5,931 nucleotides of DNA from Desulfobacterales bacterium (GCA_020052975.1 JAGVOC010000481.1:1-5931); one strand, 5' to 3'. Shown: positions 1 through 5,845, numbered from the stretch's first letter. Notes: generated from the letters alone by a model not told the origin. Numbers and translations: made by a program.

Positions 1-92
1 AGTGGACGGCATGAGCCGAATTCAGTGGTCGGCATGAGCCGAATTCAGTGGTCGGCTTAAACCGAATTCAGTGGACGGCATGGGGCGAAAAA
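1..92. repeat. Four tandem 23-bp direct repeats
   Basis: The units occupy 1-23, 24-46, 47-69 and 70-92. Units 1 and 2 differ at a single base (A or T at unit position 6). Unit 3 differs in the middle (CTTAAACC instead of CATGAGCC). Unit 4 is degenerate in its last third. There is no spacer between units, so this is not a CRISPR array. A 23-bp period is close to two helical turns, which would place transposase binding sites on one face of the DNA. Confidence 0.85.
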
Positions 93-96
93 CGCA
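1..96. mobile_element. Terminal repeat end of an IS21-like insertion element (partial)
   Basis: Four tandem copies of a 23-bp unit run head to tail from base 1 to base 92. Units 1-3 have the core AGTGGWCGGC followed by CCGAATTC, and the fourth diverges towards GGGGCGAAAAA. Multiple short tandem terminal repeats of this GTGGTCGGC...CCGAAT type are known from ends of IS21-family elements, where they bind the transposase IstA. Read inwards from the right, the element would begin with TGCGTTTTTCGCC at base 96, matching the TG...CA termini of that family. Immediately after base 96, sequence homologous to the HD hydrolase begins. The transposase genes and the other end lie left of the window, so target duplication cannot be tested. 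The family assignment is from memory of repeat appearance, not from a search. Confidence 0.6.
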
Positions 97-114
97 GATG
101 TCAAACTGACCTTA

Positions 115-1719
115 TTGGAAGCGGAAGTTACTAAGACGCGTACCTTCCAAAGGTTGTTTTATATTAAGCATCTAGGGTTAGCTTACCTCGTTTATCCATA
201 TGGGACGCACACTCGTGCTGCACACAGCATTGAATGCCTAGATGAAGCAGCCAAAATCTTGGATTCTATTGAAATCAATCAAGAGAAAGATGAAATGGAC
301 TGGCAAGAAGTTCGCATGGCAGCCCTGTTGCATGATATCGGACACATACCTTTCAGCCATACCCTAGAAGATGAACACTTAGTTCTACCTAAGCATGACA
401 AAGGAGAGCGTATTCAGGATGCCCTCGATATGCTCAAAGGCGAAGTTGGCACAAAAGCATGGGAGATTATAGACAGGGCAGCACCGATATTATCTGCCAT
501 TTCTGATAAGAGTGAATGGACGAGAGATTGGAAGAGCGATCTTGTTGGGAATACAGTCTGTGCTGATCTGCTTGCTTATATAAAAACAGATGCTGCATGG
601 ACGGGAATTGAGAAACGGCCAGGGTATTACCGCATTTATGATTACTTCAACAGGGCTGAGAAAACTGTAAAAAATAACAAAGACGAGGAAAAAAAGGAAA
701 TTAGACTTTGCATTCAGCTAACGAAGGGTGGCCTTCGTACTGATATAGTGTCTGCAATACTTGATTTGCTGGATATGCGATATGCTCTAACCGAACGAGT
801 CCTATTTCATCATGCAAAGGCTATGGCCAGTTCAATGCTTGCGAGAGCTGCACGATTAGTAGAACTTGAATATGACAAGTCCCTGCTGATAATGGGGGAT
901 GAAGTATTCTTGAATCATATTTATGCACTAGCGGATAAAACTTCAAATACCAAAGCAGGGTCAGGCGCAAAAATGCTGGTCGAAGACCTAAGTAGAAGAA
1001 ACCTTTACAAACGAATTTTTAAGATTCAGCGTGACGCTATGGATCATTGGAATAGAAGTAGGAGTCACTCTGACGCTTTTTGCCTAAAGTGGCGTGATTA
1101 TTCAGAAGTTGAACGCCTGCTGTGCAAAATTGAAGATCGATTTAAACTCAATCGTGGCTCTCTAGTTTTGTGGTGTCCAGAAGGACAGGCTGGGATGAAA
1201 CTGGTTAAGGCAAATGTTATTTGGGAGCCCGAGGGATCGCACGAGCCAGTTGAACTTCGTAGTAGGGAAATAGAAACTAGATTTCCGGGAGTCTATAAGC
1301 GAGTTTCCACAATAGAAAATCAATATTTGGATCTTTGGACTCTTTGGATTGGTATCCATCCCAAGCATATTGACAAGGCTCCAGCCATAATTGATGCCCT
1401 ATCAAGGGAATTCGGTATAGGTTGCGACCCAATTTTTCTTGAGACCTACGCTAAGCAAAGGATACCTGGTTTTGAAAAAGCTGCCAGTCTTTATGAGGCA
1501 GTTGATGGTACTTGGAAAAATGATTTCGTACCAGACGTGTCGCAACAAGTGGCTGATATGGCTGCGCTAGATGATACACCAGTCGATCAATCAGTAGTTA
1601 CCGAGGCCATATTCAAGACATCAGAAAAGAAAAGAAAACCCGCCAAAAAGAAAACTGCCAATAAGACTAATCAACCGAAGCTCACAGATGAAGAAGAACC
1701 CGATGAAAGCGCAAATTGA
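115..1719 (+). CDS. SAMHD1/dGTPase-like HD-domain phosphohydrolase, 5'-truncated
   Basis: The protein belongs to the HD superfamily close to SAMHD1 and bacterial dGTPase-like hydrolases, which remove triphosphate from dNTPs. Numbered from TTG 115 (534 aa), the entry motif FQRLFYIKHLG covers 11-21, followed by the THTRAAHS stretch with R34 and H37. H73-D74 lie in LLHDIGHIPFSH, H94 follows, and D151 in ADLLAYI completes the H...HD...D metal site. The later segment RYALTERVLFHHAKAMASSML (about 222-242) is typical of the family. The C-terminus (501-534) is a Lys-rich then acidic, probably disordered tail. The homologous frame (DVKLTLLEAEV) continues upstream of TTG to base 97, but the expected RDPIHG-type N-terminus is absent and replaced by the insertion-element end. 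A stop occurs at 58-60 and no ATG or clear ribosome site is present, so the gene is probably truncated and possibly inactive. The family match is strong; the substrate is not determined. Confidence 0.85.
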   Translation: MEAEVTKTRTFQRLFYIKHLGLAYLVYPYGTHTRAAHSIECLDEAAKILDSIEINQEKDEMDWQEVRMAALLHDIGHIPFSHTLEDEHLVLPKHDKGERIQDALDMLKGEVGTKAWEIIDRAAPILSAISDKSEWTRDWKSDLVGNTVCADLLAYIKTDAAWTGIEKRPGYYRIYDYFNRAEKTVKNNKDEEKKEIRLCIQLTKGGLRTDIVSAILDLLDMRYALTERVLFHHAKAMASSMLARAARLVELEYDKSLLIMGDEVFLNHIYALADKTSNTKAGSGAKMLVEDLSRRNLYKRIFKIQRDAMDHWNRSRSHSDAFCLKWRDYSEVERLLCKIEDRFKLNRGSLVLWCPEGQAGMKLVKANVIWEPEGSHEPVELRSREIETRFPGVYKRVSTIENQYLDLWTLWIGIHPKHIDKAPAIIDALSREFGIGCDPIFLETYAKQRIPGFEKAASLYEAVDGTWKNDFVPDVSQQVADMAALDDTPVDQSVVTEAIFKTSEKKRKPAKKKTANKTNQPKLTDEEEPDESAN

Positions 1720-2500
1720 GGACCAAGCTAATATCGTCCGAAAATGGCTATCTGCTACTGGTGATTCCTGGCACCTAGCAGTCCGTGACGCCTCTTGCCT
1801 CCTGCTTAACGATTACTTGCAACGCTGGCCACCACCTCGGATGGTTCCAGTGGAACTTCACCGACTCGCTTACACCCTTAACTCAAGCATTGAACGTATT
1901 GAAAATATGAGCGGGAAGGCAGCGTTATTACCCTTCGAAGGTGGCTTCCAAATTATTATTAATGCTAACTTGCCAGCCCGTACGTACAGGTCTTCAGTTG
2001 CTCATGAATTAGCTCATACAGTTTTTTACACATCTCCGATTGGGCATATCCCTAAAAGATTGATTAAGCATCACCACCGAGAAGAATATTTTTGCTACGA
2101 CGTCGCTAGACATCTACTAGCTCCAAAAGAACACTTAGACATTTTGGGTGTTTTTTCGGAAGATGACCCATCCGTTATATATAGAAAATTAGGCTATCTC
2201 AACCTCAGCCGTGCTTGGTCTGCAAGGATAATGCTTGCAGACTATAGACTTGCTACAGGAATTGCTGGCCGGTGGGTTCATAAAGAAGATAAGTGGCAGC
2301 AGGTATATCCAGGTTCAACAGCATCTCCACACCTATCCGCCGATGATCGCAAGAAACTTCGAAAGCTTGCTTCAAGATACCTAGAAACTCGTGAATTATC
2401 ACCAGATGGAATAAATATTATTGTTGATCCAACAGAATCAGAAAATTCAATTTTTGTTATTGTGACAACAAAAATTAATGAACTCAAATTATTTATTTAA
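1688..2500 (+). CDS. ImmA/IrrE-family zinc metallopeptidase
   Basis: A 270-aa protein with the HExxH zinc-peptidase signature HELAH at 106-110, preceded by RSSVAHE. Downstream, REEYFCYDVARHLLAP (131-146) matches the second conserved block of ImmA/IrrE (M78-like) peptidases, in which an acidic residue is the third zinc ligand. Family members cut repressors or regulators, as ImmA cuts ImmR in ICEBs1. The first roughly 95 residues and the last roughly 75 are not recognised, and no helix-turn-helix is evident. The start overlaps the HD hydrolase gene by 32 bp. An in-frame ATG at 1703 (265 aa), preceded by purine-rich GAAGAAGAA, is an equally good start; both imply translational coupling. The gene ends 3 bp from the stop of a convergent gene. 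The peptidase call is firm; the substrate is unknown, with the HD protein or an unseen regulator as candidates. Confidence 0.82.
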   Translation: MKKNPMKAQIEDQANIVRKWLSATGDSWHLAVRDASCLLLNDYLQRWPPPRMVPVELHRLAYTLNSSIERIENMSGKAALLPFEGGFQIIINANLPARTYRSSVAHELAHTVFYTSPIGHIPKRLIKHHHREEYFCYDVARHLLAPKEHLDILGVFSEDDPSVIYRKLGYLNLSRAWSARIMLADYRLATGIAGRWVHKEDKWQQVYPGSTASPHLSADDRKKLRKLASRYLETRELSPDGINIIVDPTESENSIFVIVTTKINELKLFI

Positions 2501-2503
2501 GGT

Positions 2504-3385
2504 TTACCTTATCTTCTTAAACAATTCCACAATTATCTTAATTAGCGATTCTGCGGGCAATTTGTCACGGTAAATCATAAGAATTGATTCCCACGCTAGA
2601 TAAAGCACGAGAGTCGGTAGAACAATTGTCCATACATCATCAGTGACAAAAACCCTGATGAGAATTGCAACAATGAATAGAAGAACGAGAACACCAAGAG
2701 ATGTAATTATGTTTAATCTTGACGCACCAGACTCCGGTGGCTCTTCTGCTAACTTTCTTCTCGTAAATGCATCTACTTCTGCTTCACCACCATAGTCGCC
2801 AGGTACATATGCAAAAAAGACTTCCGCGAGAGGAAAATATCTTGGTATATGATATTTCTTGTTCGAATGATTGCATAGATGAAAAGTAAGCGGGTTTTGA
2901 TTAAACCCTGGGATTACCATATTAGTCGGTGTGACATCTAATCCAAACCGCGCTATAGAAGTCCGCGATTGTAAAAAAGCAATTACATTTTTTGGAAGCC
3001 AGACTTTTTCCAAAGATTCACATAATAGAAATTCACCAGGGTCGATGTAAAATCCATCGATTGTAGGTTTCTTATTGTGAAAAGCAAGATGTATGTTTTC
3101 TTCATCCAATTCAAGTTCTTCATTTTTGTTTAACTTCTGAACGAAGAAACCCGTATGTAATCTAATTGAAACAAAGCTGTCAATTATATTTGCTTTTGCT
3201 TGGAAATCACGCTCAATAACATTAATAGCGTCACGGACAATACCATTTCGATCTCCTATTACAGTTCCTTCAGGGCTCTCGGCAATTGTTAAATATATCT
3301 TCTCTAGGTCTTCAGACGGCGGAAATTTACTCGGATCAATAACTTCTATTTTGCCAAGTAGTTTGGGGCCACCAATTAATTTCAA
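2504..3385 (-). CDS. dCTP deaminase-like domain fused to a two-helix membrane anchor
   Basis: A 293-aa protein. Residues about 70-195 match the dCTP deaminase/dUTPase fold: FYIDPGEFLLCESLEKVWLP (112-131), the SRTSIARFGL signature (140-149), IPG at 158-160 and the LCN turn at 170-172. In dCTP deaminase a Glu in the IVLEFYN-like strand is catalytic; here the strand reads LTFHLCN, with His169 at that place and no acidic residue between 160 and 172. The Asp that dUTPases use is also not evident. Nucleotide binding without catalysis is therefore likely. Two hydrophobic helices (about 224-247 and 251-271) with a very short DD-containing turn form a membrane hairpin, followed by an amphipathic Lys-rich tail. 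The start is TTG at 3385, with GGGA six bases upstream and no alternative Met near the N-terminus. It lies 3 bp after the radical SAM gene and is surely co-transcribed with it. Confidence 0.78.
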   Translation of the reverse strand: MKLIGGPKLLGKIEVIDPSKFPPSEDLEKIYLTIAESPEGTVIGDRNGIVRDAINVIERDFQAKANIIDSFVSIRLHTGFFVQKLNKNEELELDEENIHLAFHNKKPTIDGFYIDPGEFLLCESLEKVWLPKNVIAFLQSRTSIARFGLDVTPTNMVIPGFNQNPLTFHLCNHSNKKYHIPRYFPLAEVFFAYVPGDYGGEAEVDAFTRRKLAEEPPESGASRLNIITSLGVLVLLFIVAILIRVFVTDDVWTIVLPTLVLYLAWESILMIYRDKLPAESLIKIIVELFKKIR

Positions 3386-3388
3386 TTT

Positions 3389-4324
3389 TTATCCCGACAA
3401 TAATTTTTGGTTGATTCTTGAATGACACTTGTTTTCTATGCTGGATATAAATAATTCTAAGTCATCCTCAATCGTTTTAGCATCAAATAGTTGCCATAAG
3501 TTATCAAATGCACCAGTAACAGCAAGATGGGAATCAAAATATAATCTTATGCTTTTATAAATAGAAAAATACCGTAAGGGCTGAGATTCATTGCAACTCA
3601 AGACTTTGACAACATGATCATTCTTTTTAAAAATAGCCGAATGATCATTATTTATACTACTCAGGATATATTCTTTGTTATTAATAAAATCAATTGCTTT
3701 TTCAAATTTATAGTTTGTTTCGCAATATTCATCTAACAGAAAATTATTTATAGGAGTTCGATTTAAACATAATAATTTGACCGTTAATTTGTTCTGTTGA
3801 CAGAAGTCAATTACTTGACTTGCATCCTTATTAAATGAGCCTAACATTAAGACCGTGTCTATTGACAATTTTTCATACCGCGCGAGTTTAAGTATTGCAA
3901 TACTCTTTAGAACATCTCTCAAAGCATTAGTTCCGGTGATCGTTTTGAAATTGTTATTATCGATGCTAGGCAGAGATATGTTGATTTTTACGTTGCGTGA
4001 ATAATCTTTCTGTAGCAATTCCTCAATTCTTTTTGGTTGTGATCCGTTAGTCGTTATACCCAGCTGGATGTCAGGAAAATTTAATTGAATTTCTTCTATG
4101 AGCTCGTAGATAGATGAATAAAGAAATGGTTCCCCGCCAGTTAACTTTACTTTCCTAAGACCATGATGCTTCTTCAGATATTCTATAACACGCAAATAAT
4201 CCTTTACCTCAAGTATTGCTGGTTGATCCTTTTTATTTTTTGGGTATCCTTCATTAAAGCAATAAAAACACCTAAAATTGCATTTATTATTCAGGACGAT
4301 TCGAAGGCTGTCTACATTAATCAT
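3389..4324 (-). CDS. MoaA-like radical SAM protein
   Basis: Radical SAM enzyme, 311 aa from the ATG at 4324. The [4Fe-4S] motif CNFRCFYCF gives C15, C19 and C22, preceded by LRIVLNNK as in MoaA (LRISVTDR). KLTGGEPF (GGEP 63-66) is the SAM-binding motif, and GITTNG (89-94) and INISLPSID follow in the order seen in the MoaA TIM barrel. In MoaA a C-terminal CNRLRLT...PCLF segment holds a second cluster that binds GTP. Here the corresponding region reads SCNESQPL...SIRLYFD...VTGAF and keeps only one Cys, so the auxiliary cluster is probably absent. The length resembles prokaryotic viperins as well as MoaA, and viperins also have CF after the third Cys, but TTNG and the overall layout favour MoaA-like. 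A TTG three codons upstream (4333) is possible, but the ATG preceded by GAAG is preferred. It is the first gene of the operon with the dCTP deaminase-like membrane protein. The substrate is unknown. Confidence 0.8.
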   Translation of the reverse strand: MINVDSLRIVLNNKCNFRCFYCFNEGYPKNKKDQPAILEVKDYLRVIEYLKKHHGLRKVKLTGGEPFLYSSIYELIEEIQLNFPDIQLGITTNGSQPKRIEELLQKDYSRNVKINISLPSIDNNNFKTITGTNALRDVLKSIAILKLARYEKLSIDTVLMLGSFNKDASQVIDFCQQNKLTVKLLCLNRTPINNFLLDEYCETNYKFEKAIDFINNKEYILSSINNDHSAIFKKNDHVVKVLSCNESQPLRYFSIYKSIRLYFDSHLAVTGAFDNLWQLFDAKTIEDDLELFISSIENKCHSRINQKLLSG

Positions 4325-4430
4325 AATCTTCAATTAATTATTAATATCATTCTAGGATTTTGGTAGTTCTTTGAGGGAAAATAAGGGGTACCCGCTTTGA
4401 CAAACAGGAAATTTAAGGATACGAAGCTTT

Positions 4431-4459
4431 TTGTCATCATCTATGCTTATACATATTAT
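4431..4459 (+). promoter_or_regulatory. Candidate sigma-70 promoter facing right, with no gene downstream
   Basis: TTGTCA (4431-4436) and TATTAT (4454-4459) match consensus at five of six bases each with an ideal 17-bp spacer. Transcription would start near 4466 and run into a region without a + strand gene, then antisense to the RadC gene. It could make a non-coding RNA, be a relic, or be a chance match in AT-rich DNA. Confidence 0.35.
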
Positions 4460-4463
4460 AAGC
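4445..4463. promoter_or_regulatory. 19-bp palindrome, candidate operator
   Basis: GCTTATACATATTATAAGC has perfect 7-bp arms (GCTTATA and TATAAGC) around a 5-bp centre. It covers the -10-like hexamers of promoter candidates on both strands, the placement expected for a repressor site. It lies about 120 bp upstream of the radical SAM start codon. No regulator gene is in the window. Confidence 0.45.
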
Positions 4464-4482
4464 TAATCTAGAAATACTGCAA
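4455..4482 (-). promoter_or_regulatory. Candidate sigma-70 promoter for the radical SAM operon
   Basis: On the - strand, TTGCAG (4482-4477) and a perfect TATAAT (4460-4455) are separated by 16 bp. The -35 is weak, but the -10 matches consensus and the position gives a leader of about 125 nt before ATG 4324. The -10 lies inside the palindrome at 4445-4463, so repression by a bound protein is plausible. Confidence 0.4.
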
Positions 4483-4623
4483 TAGTCATTCTGACCTTCC
4501 ACTTGGAATCAGCATTAAACCGAGGCATACAAATAGCTCCCAATTAATAGGAGCCTCTATTCAGTAAAGACGCCCACAGCAATTGCAGCTTGTCCGCCTT
4601 TCCTGGTGATTCTAACTAAATCA

Positions 4624-4649
4624 GAGGTCATTCTTTCAGAATGAACCTC
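4624..4649. repeat. Imperfect inverted repeat (hairpin)
   Basis: GAGGTCATTCT (4624-4634) and AGAATGAACCTC (4638-4649) pair around a 3-nt loop with a single-base bulge. No T-run follows on either strand, so it does not look like an intrinsic terminator. It sits close to the change in base composition and could be an element end or a processing site. Confidence 0.45.
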
Positions 4650-4783
4650 CCGTTGTCAAAACCATTCGTCACACTCATTCCTTTTCCTGTAATTAAGGGC
4701 TTTGGAGACGCCTCACTGCCGCTCACCCGGTTAACTGAGTCGGACCAGCTACATCGGCTTTTCTCAAAAGCACGTGAGTAAAG

Positions 4784-4813
4784 CGGCACAGTTCCTTTTG
4801 GGAAGCTGTGCCG
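4784..4813 (-). terminator. Probable terminator of the DUF6908-radC operon
   Basis: The arms at 4784-4795 (CGGCACAGTTCC) and 4801-4813 (GGAAGCTGTGCCG) form a 12-bp stem with one bulged base and a 5-nt loop, 13 bp beyond the radC stop codon. In the - strand transcript the stem is followed by CUUUACU, a short and imperfect U-run. The + strand side has no T-run directly after the stem. Placement and stem quality favour a transcript end for the leftward operon; the weak U-run leaves doubt. Confidence 0.5.
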
Positions 4814-4826
4814 TATGTGCGCTTTT

Positions 4827-5243
4827 TCAGCGCATGATGCTTTTGACCTTACCACCTGCCGCGATAACGACCGAATCCAGAAGCTGTATGCCCAAAATCT
4901 CACAAGAGTTCTTGAGCCGTTCTGTTATCTGATGGTCTTCCTGGCTGGGTTCGGCATTGCCGCTCGGATGATTATGTACCGCTATTATGGCTACAGTTCC
5001 ATTGATAACCGCTTTCCTCATGACGTCCGCAGGACGCACGAGACAGGCATTCACACAGCCAATAGCCGTAAGCTCCTTTTCAATCACCTGATTCCTGGCG
5101 TTAAGGTGCAGAATCCAGAAGCACTCTCGATCAACAAGCGCCTCTTCTTCCATGTTCTTGCTGACGAAGTCAGCTACGTCATGAGGAGACCGGATCGGTT
5201 CTCCCTTCGCAATCTCCTTGACCTTCAACAGCTCAAAGCTCAT
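4827..5243 (-). CDS. radC: RadC-family JAB/MPN domain protein
   Basis: A short RadC-like protein, 138 aa from the ATG at 5243. From that Met, the MPN domain starts near residue 20 (SPHDVADF). DRECFWILHLNARN (38-51) carries the conserved Glu, and AVHNHPSGNAEPSQED (88-103) supplies the H-x-H...S...D metal site (H90, H92, S94, D103) of JAMM proteases. The helix-hairpin-helix N-terminus of full-length RadC (about 220 aa) is missing, as is usual for copies on plasmids and integrative elements. The start is set by GGAGG eight bases upstream of ATG 5243; an upstream in-frame TTG at 5267 lacks such a site. The ATG overlaps the end of the preceding gene by 11 bp, so the two are translationally coupled. 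Despite the name, a repair function is not established; a role in mobile-element biology is likely. Confidence 0.88.
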   Translation of the reverse strand: MSFELLKVKEIAKGEPIRSPHDVADFVSKNMEEEALVDRECFWILHLNARNQVIEKELTAIGCVNACLVRPADVMRKAVINGTVAIIAVHNHPSGNAEPSQEDHQITERLKNSCEILGIQLLDSVVIAAGGKVKSIMR

Positions 5244-5640
5244 CGTCTTTGCCTCCACTTCTTTCAAAGCCCTGCTTCAGAATGTTTGAAAGCCAGTAGT
5301 TCAGAAAAACGTTTAAGTCCTTCTTGGCTTTCAAATCGACCTGGCCGGGTGATGGGTAGACTTGACGGTAGCCGAAGCAATCCTGATACGTCAGCGCCTC
5401 AGCCATCTTCATTTCCGGATATATCCGCACTTCCATATCCGGGTCCGGTACCATGTCGCCGTTCTGCTTGAAGTAGTGGCTCAGGGCGATAGTTACCGAT
5501 TCCTCGTCTCCGTAGAGCCTGTCTACGCCTAGATCCATGAAGCCGTGAGCCTCGAACTTCATGTAAGCCGGAATGTCTGACAAACCACCGATAATTCTTT
5601 CTAGCTTCTTGAAGATCCTTTCGTTGATTGTGGGTGCCAT
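5233..5640 (-). CDS. DUF6908-like hypothetical protein of mobile elements
   Basis: A 135-aa soluble protein from ATG 5640, chosen because AGGAGG lies six bases upstream; a GTG at 5670 would add ten residues but lies upstream of this site. The segment ALSHYFKQNGDMVPDPDME (about 72-90), then YQDCFGYRQVYP and the end FLNYWLSNILKQGF, match what I recall of DUF6908, a family of small proteins on plasmids and integrative elements. It also resembles DUF1249/YqiB in the VRIYPEMKMAEA strand and the terminal helix. No catalytic motif or membrane segment is visible and the function is unknown. It is the first gene of the operon and overlaps radC by 11 bp. The family name is from memory and needs a profile search. 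Confidence 0.72.
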   Translation of the reverse strand: MAPTINERIFKKLERIIGGLSDIPAYMKFEAHGFMDLGVDRLYGDEESVTIALSHYFKQNGDMVPDPDMEVRIYPEMKMAEALTYQDCFGYRQVYPSPGQVDLKAKKDLNVFLNYWLSNILKQGFERSGGKDDEL

Positions 5641-5750
5641 TTTTTCCTCCTCGGATTGGTGTGCGGGCACGCAGAGGCCAGCACAGGGTTTTGGGACACG
5701 AAAATCGGATGGGATGAAGCTGTTGGTGATGGAAGCTGCTTTGAGCTTTC

Positions 5751-5791
5751 AGTCCGGCTCGGGGGCGCTTACCCGCTGCCCGAGCCAGACT
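5751..5791 (-). promoter_or_regulatory. Structured leader hairpin upstream of the DUF6908-like gene
   Basis: The arms AGTCCGGCTCGGG (5751-5763) and CCCGAGCCAGACT (5779-5791) pair over 13 positions around a 15-nt loop. The single mismatch is C-A in + strand RNA but becomes a G-U pair in - strand RNA, giving a continuous 13-bp stem only in the transcript that reads into the operon. No U-run follows, so it is not a simple terminator; a leader regulatory element or RNA-stabilising stem is more likely. Confidence 0.45.
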
Positions 5792-5845
5792 TTCCGCTGC
5801 CGGTTAAGGGCGGAACCTACTAATGTTGAAAATCAAGATACTCTA

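Larger units (their letters stand above)
4325..4826. other. Non-coding intergenic region between two leftward operons
   Basis: About 500 bp without a convincing gene; reading frames on both strands here are short and of odd composition. It contains an AT-rich control segment near 4430-4485 with promoter-like sequences and a palindrome, hairpins at about 4537-4559 and 4624-4649, and a terminator-like stem-loop at 4784-4813. Base composition shifts from AT-rich on the left to more balanced on the right at about 4570, which may mark the junction between two separately acquired segments. A 24-codon frame on the - strand (4631-4557, starting MTSDLVRITRK) is visible but cannot be supported as a gene. 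Confidence 0.6.

Noticed and set aside
1..92. CRISPR-like repeats at the left edge
   Set aside because: The units are contiguous with no unique spacers, and they match the look of insertion-element terminal repeats.
1162..1368. 68-codon frame on the - strand
   Set aside because: It is entirely antisense to the HD hydrolase gene with no supporting features.
2278..2487. 69-codon frame on the - strand
   Set aside because: It is antisense to the 3' end of the peptidase gene and has no recognisable motif.
4163..4366. 67-codon hydrophobic frame on the + strand
   Set aside because: It is antisense to the 5' end of the radical SAM gene; the hydrophobic look comes from AT-rich complementary codons.
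4557..4631. 24-codon frame MTSDLVRITRK... on the - strand, vaguely like the start of a phage antirepressor
   Set aside because: It is very short, the ribosome site is too distant, and the resemblance is limited to a few residues; it may be a gene remnant but cannot be supported.
4628..4903. 91-codon frame on the - strand overlapping the end of radC
   Set aside because: It runs through the radC 3' end in another frame and through the terminator-like hairpin; its composition is not protein-like.
4815..5471. 218-codon frame on the + strand
   Set aside because: It is antisense to radC and the DUF6908-like gene, both of which have clear motifs and ribosome sites; its protein shows no recognisable domain.
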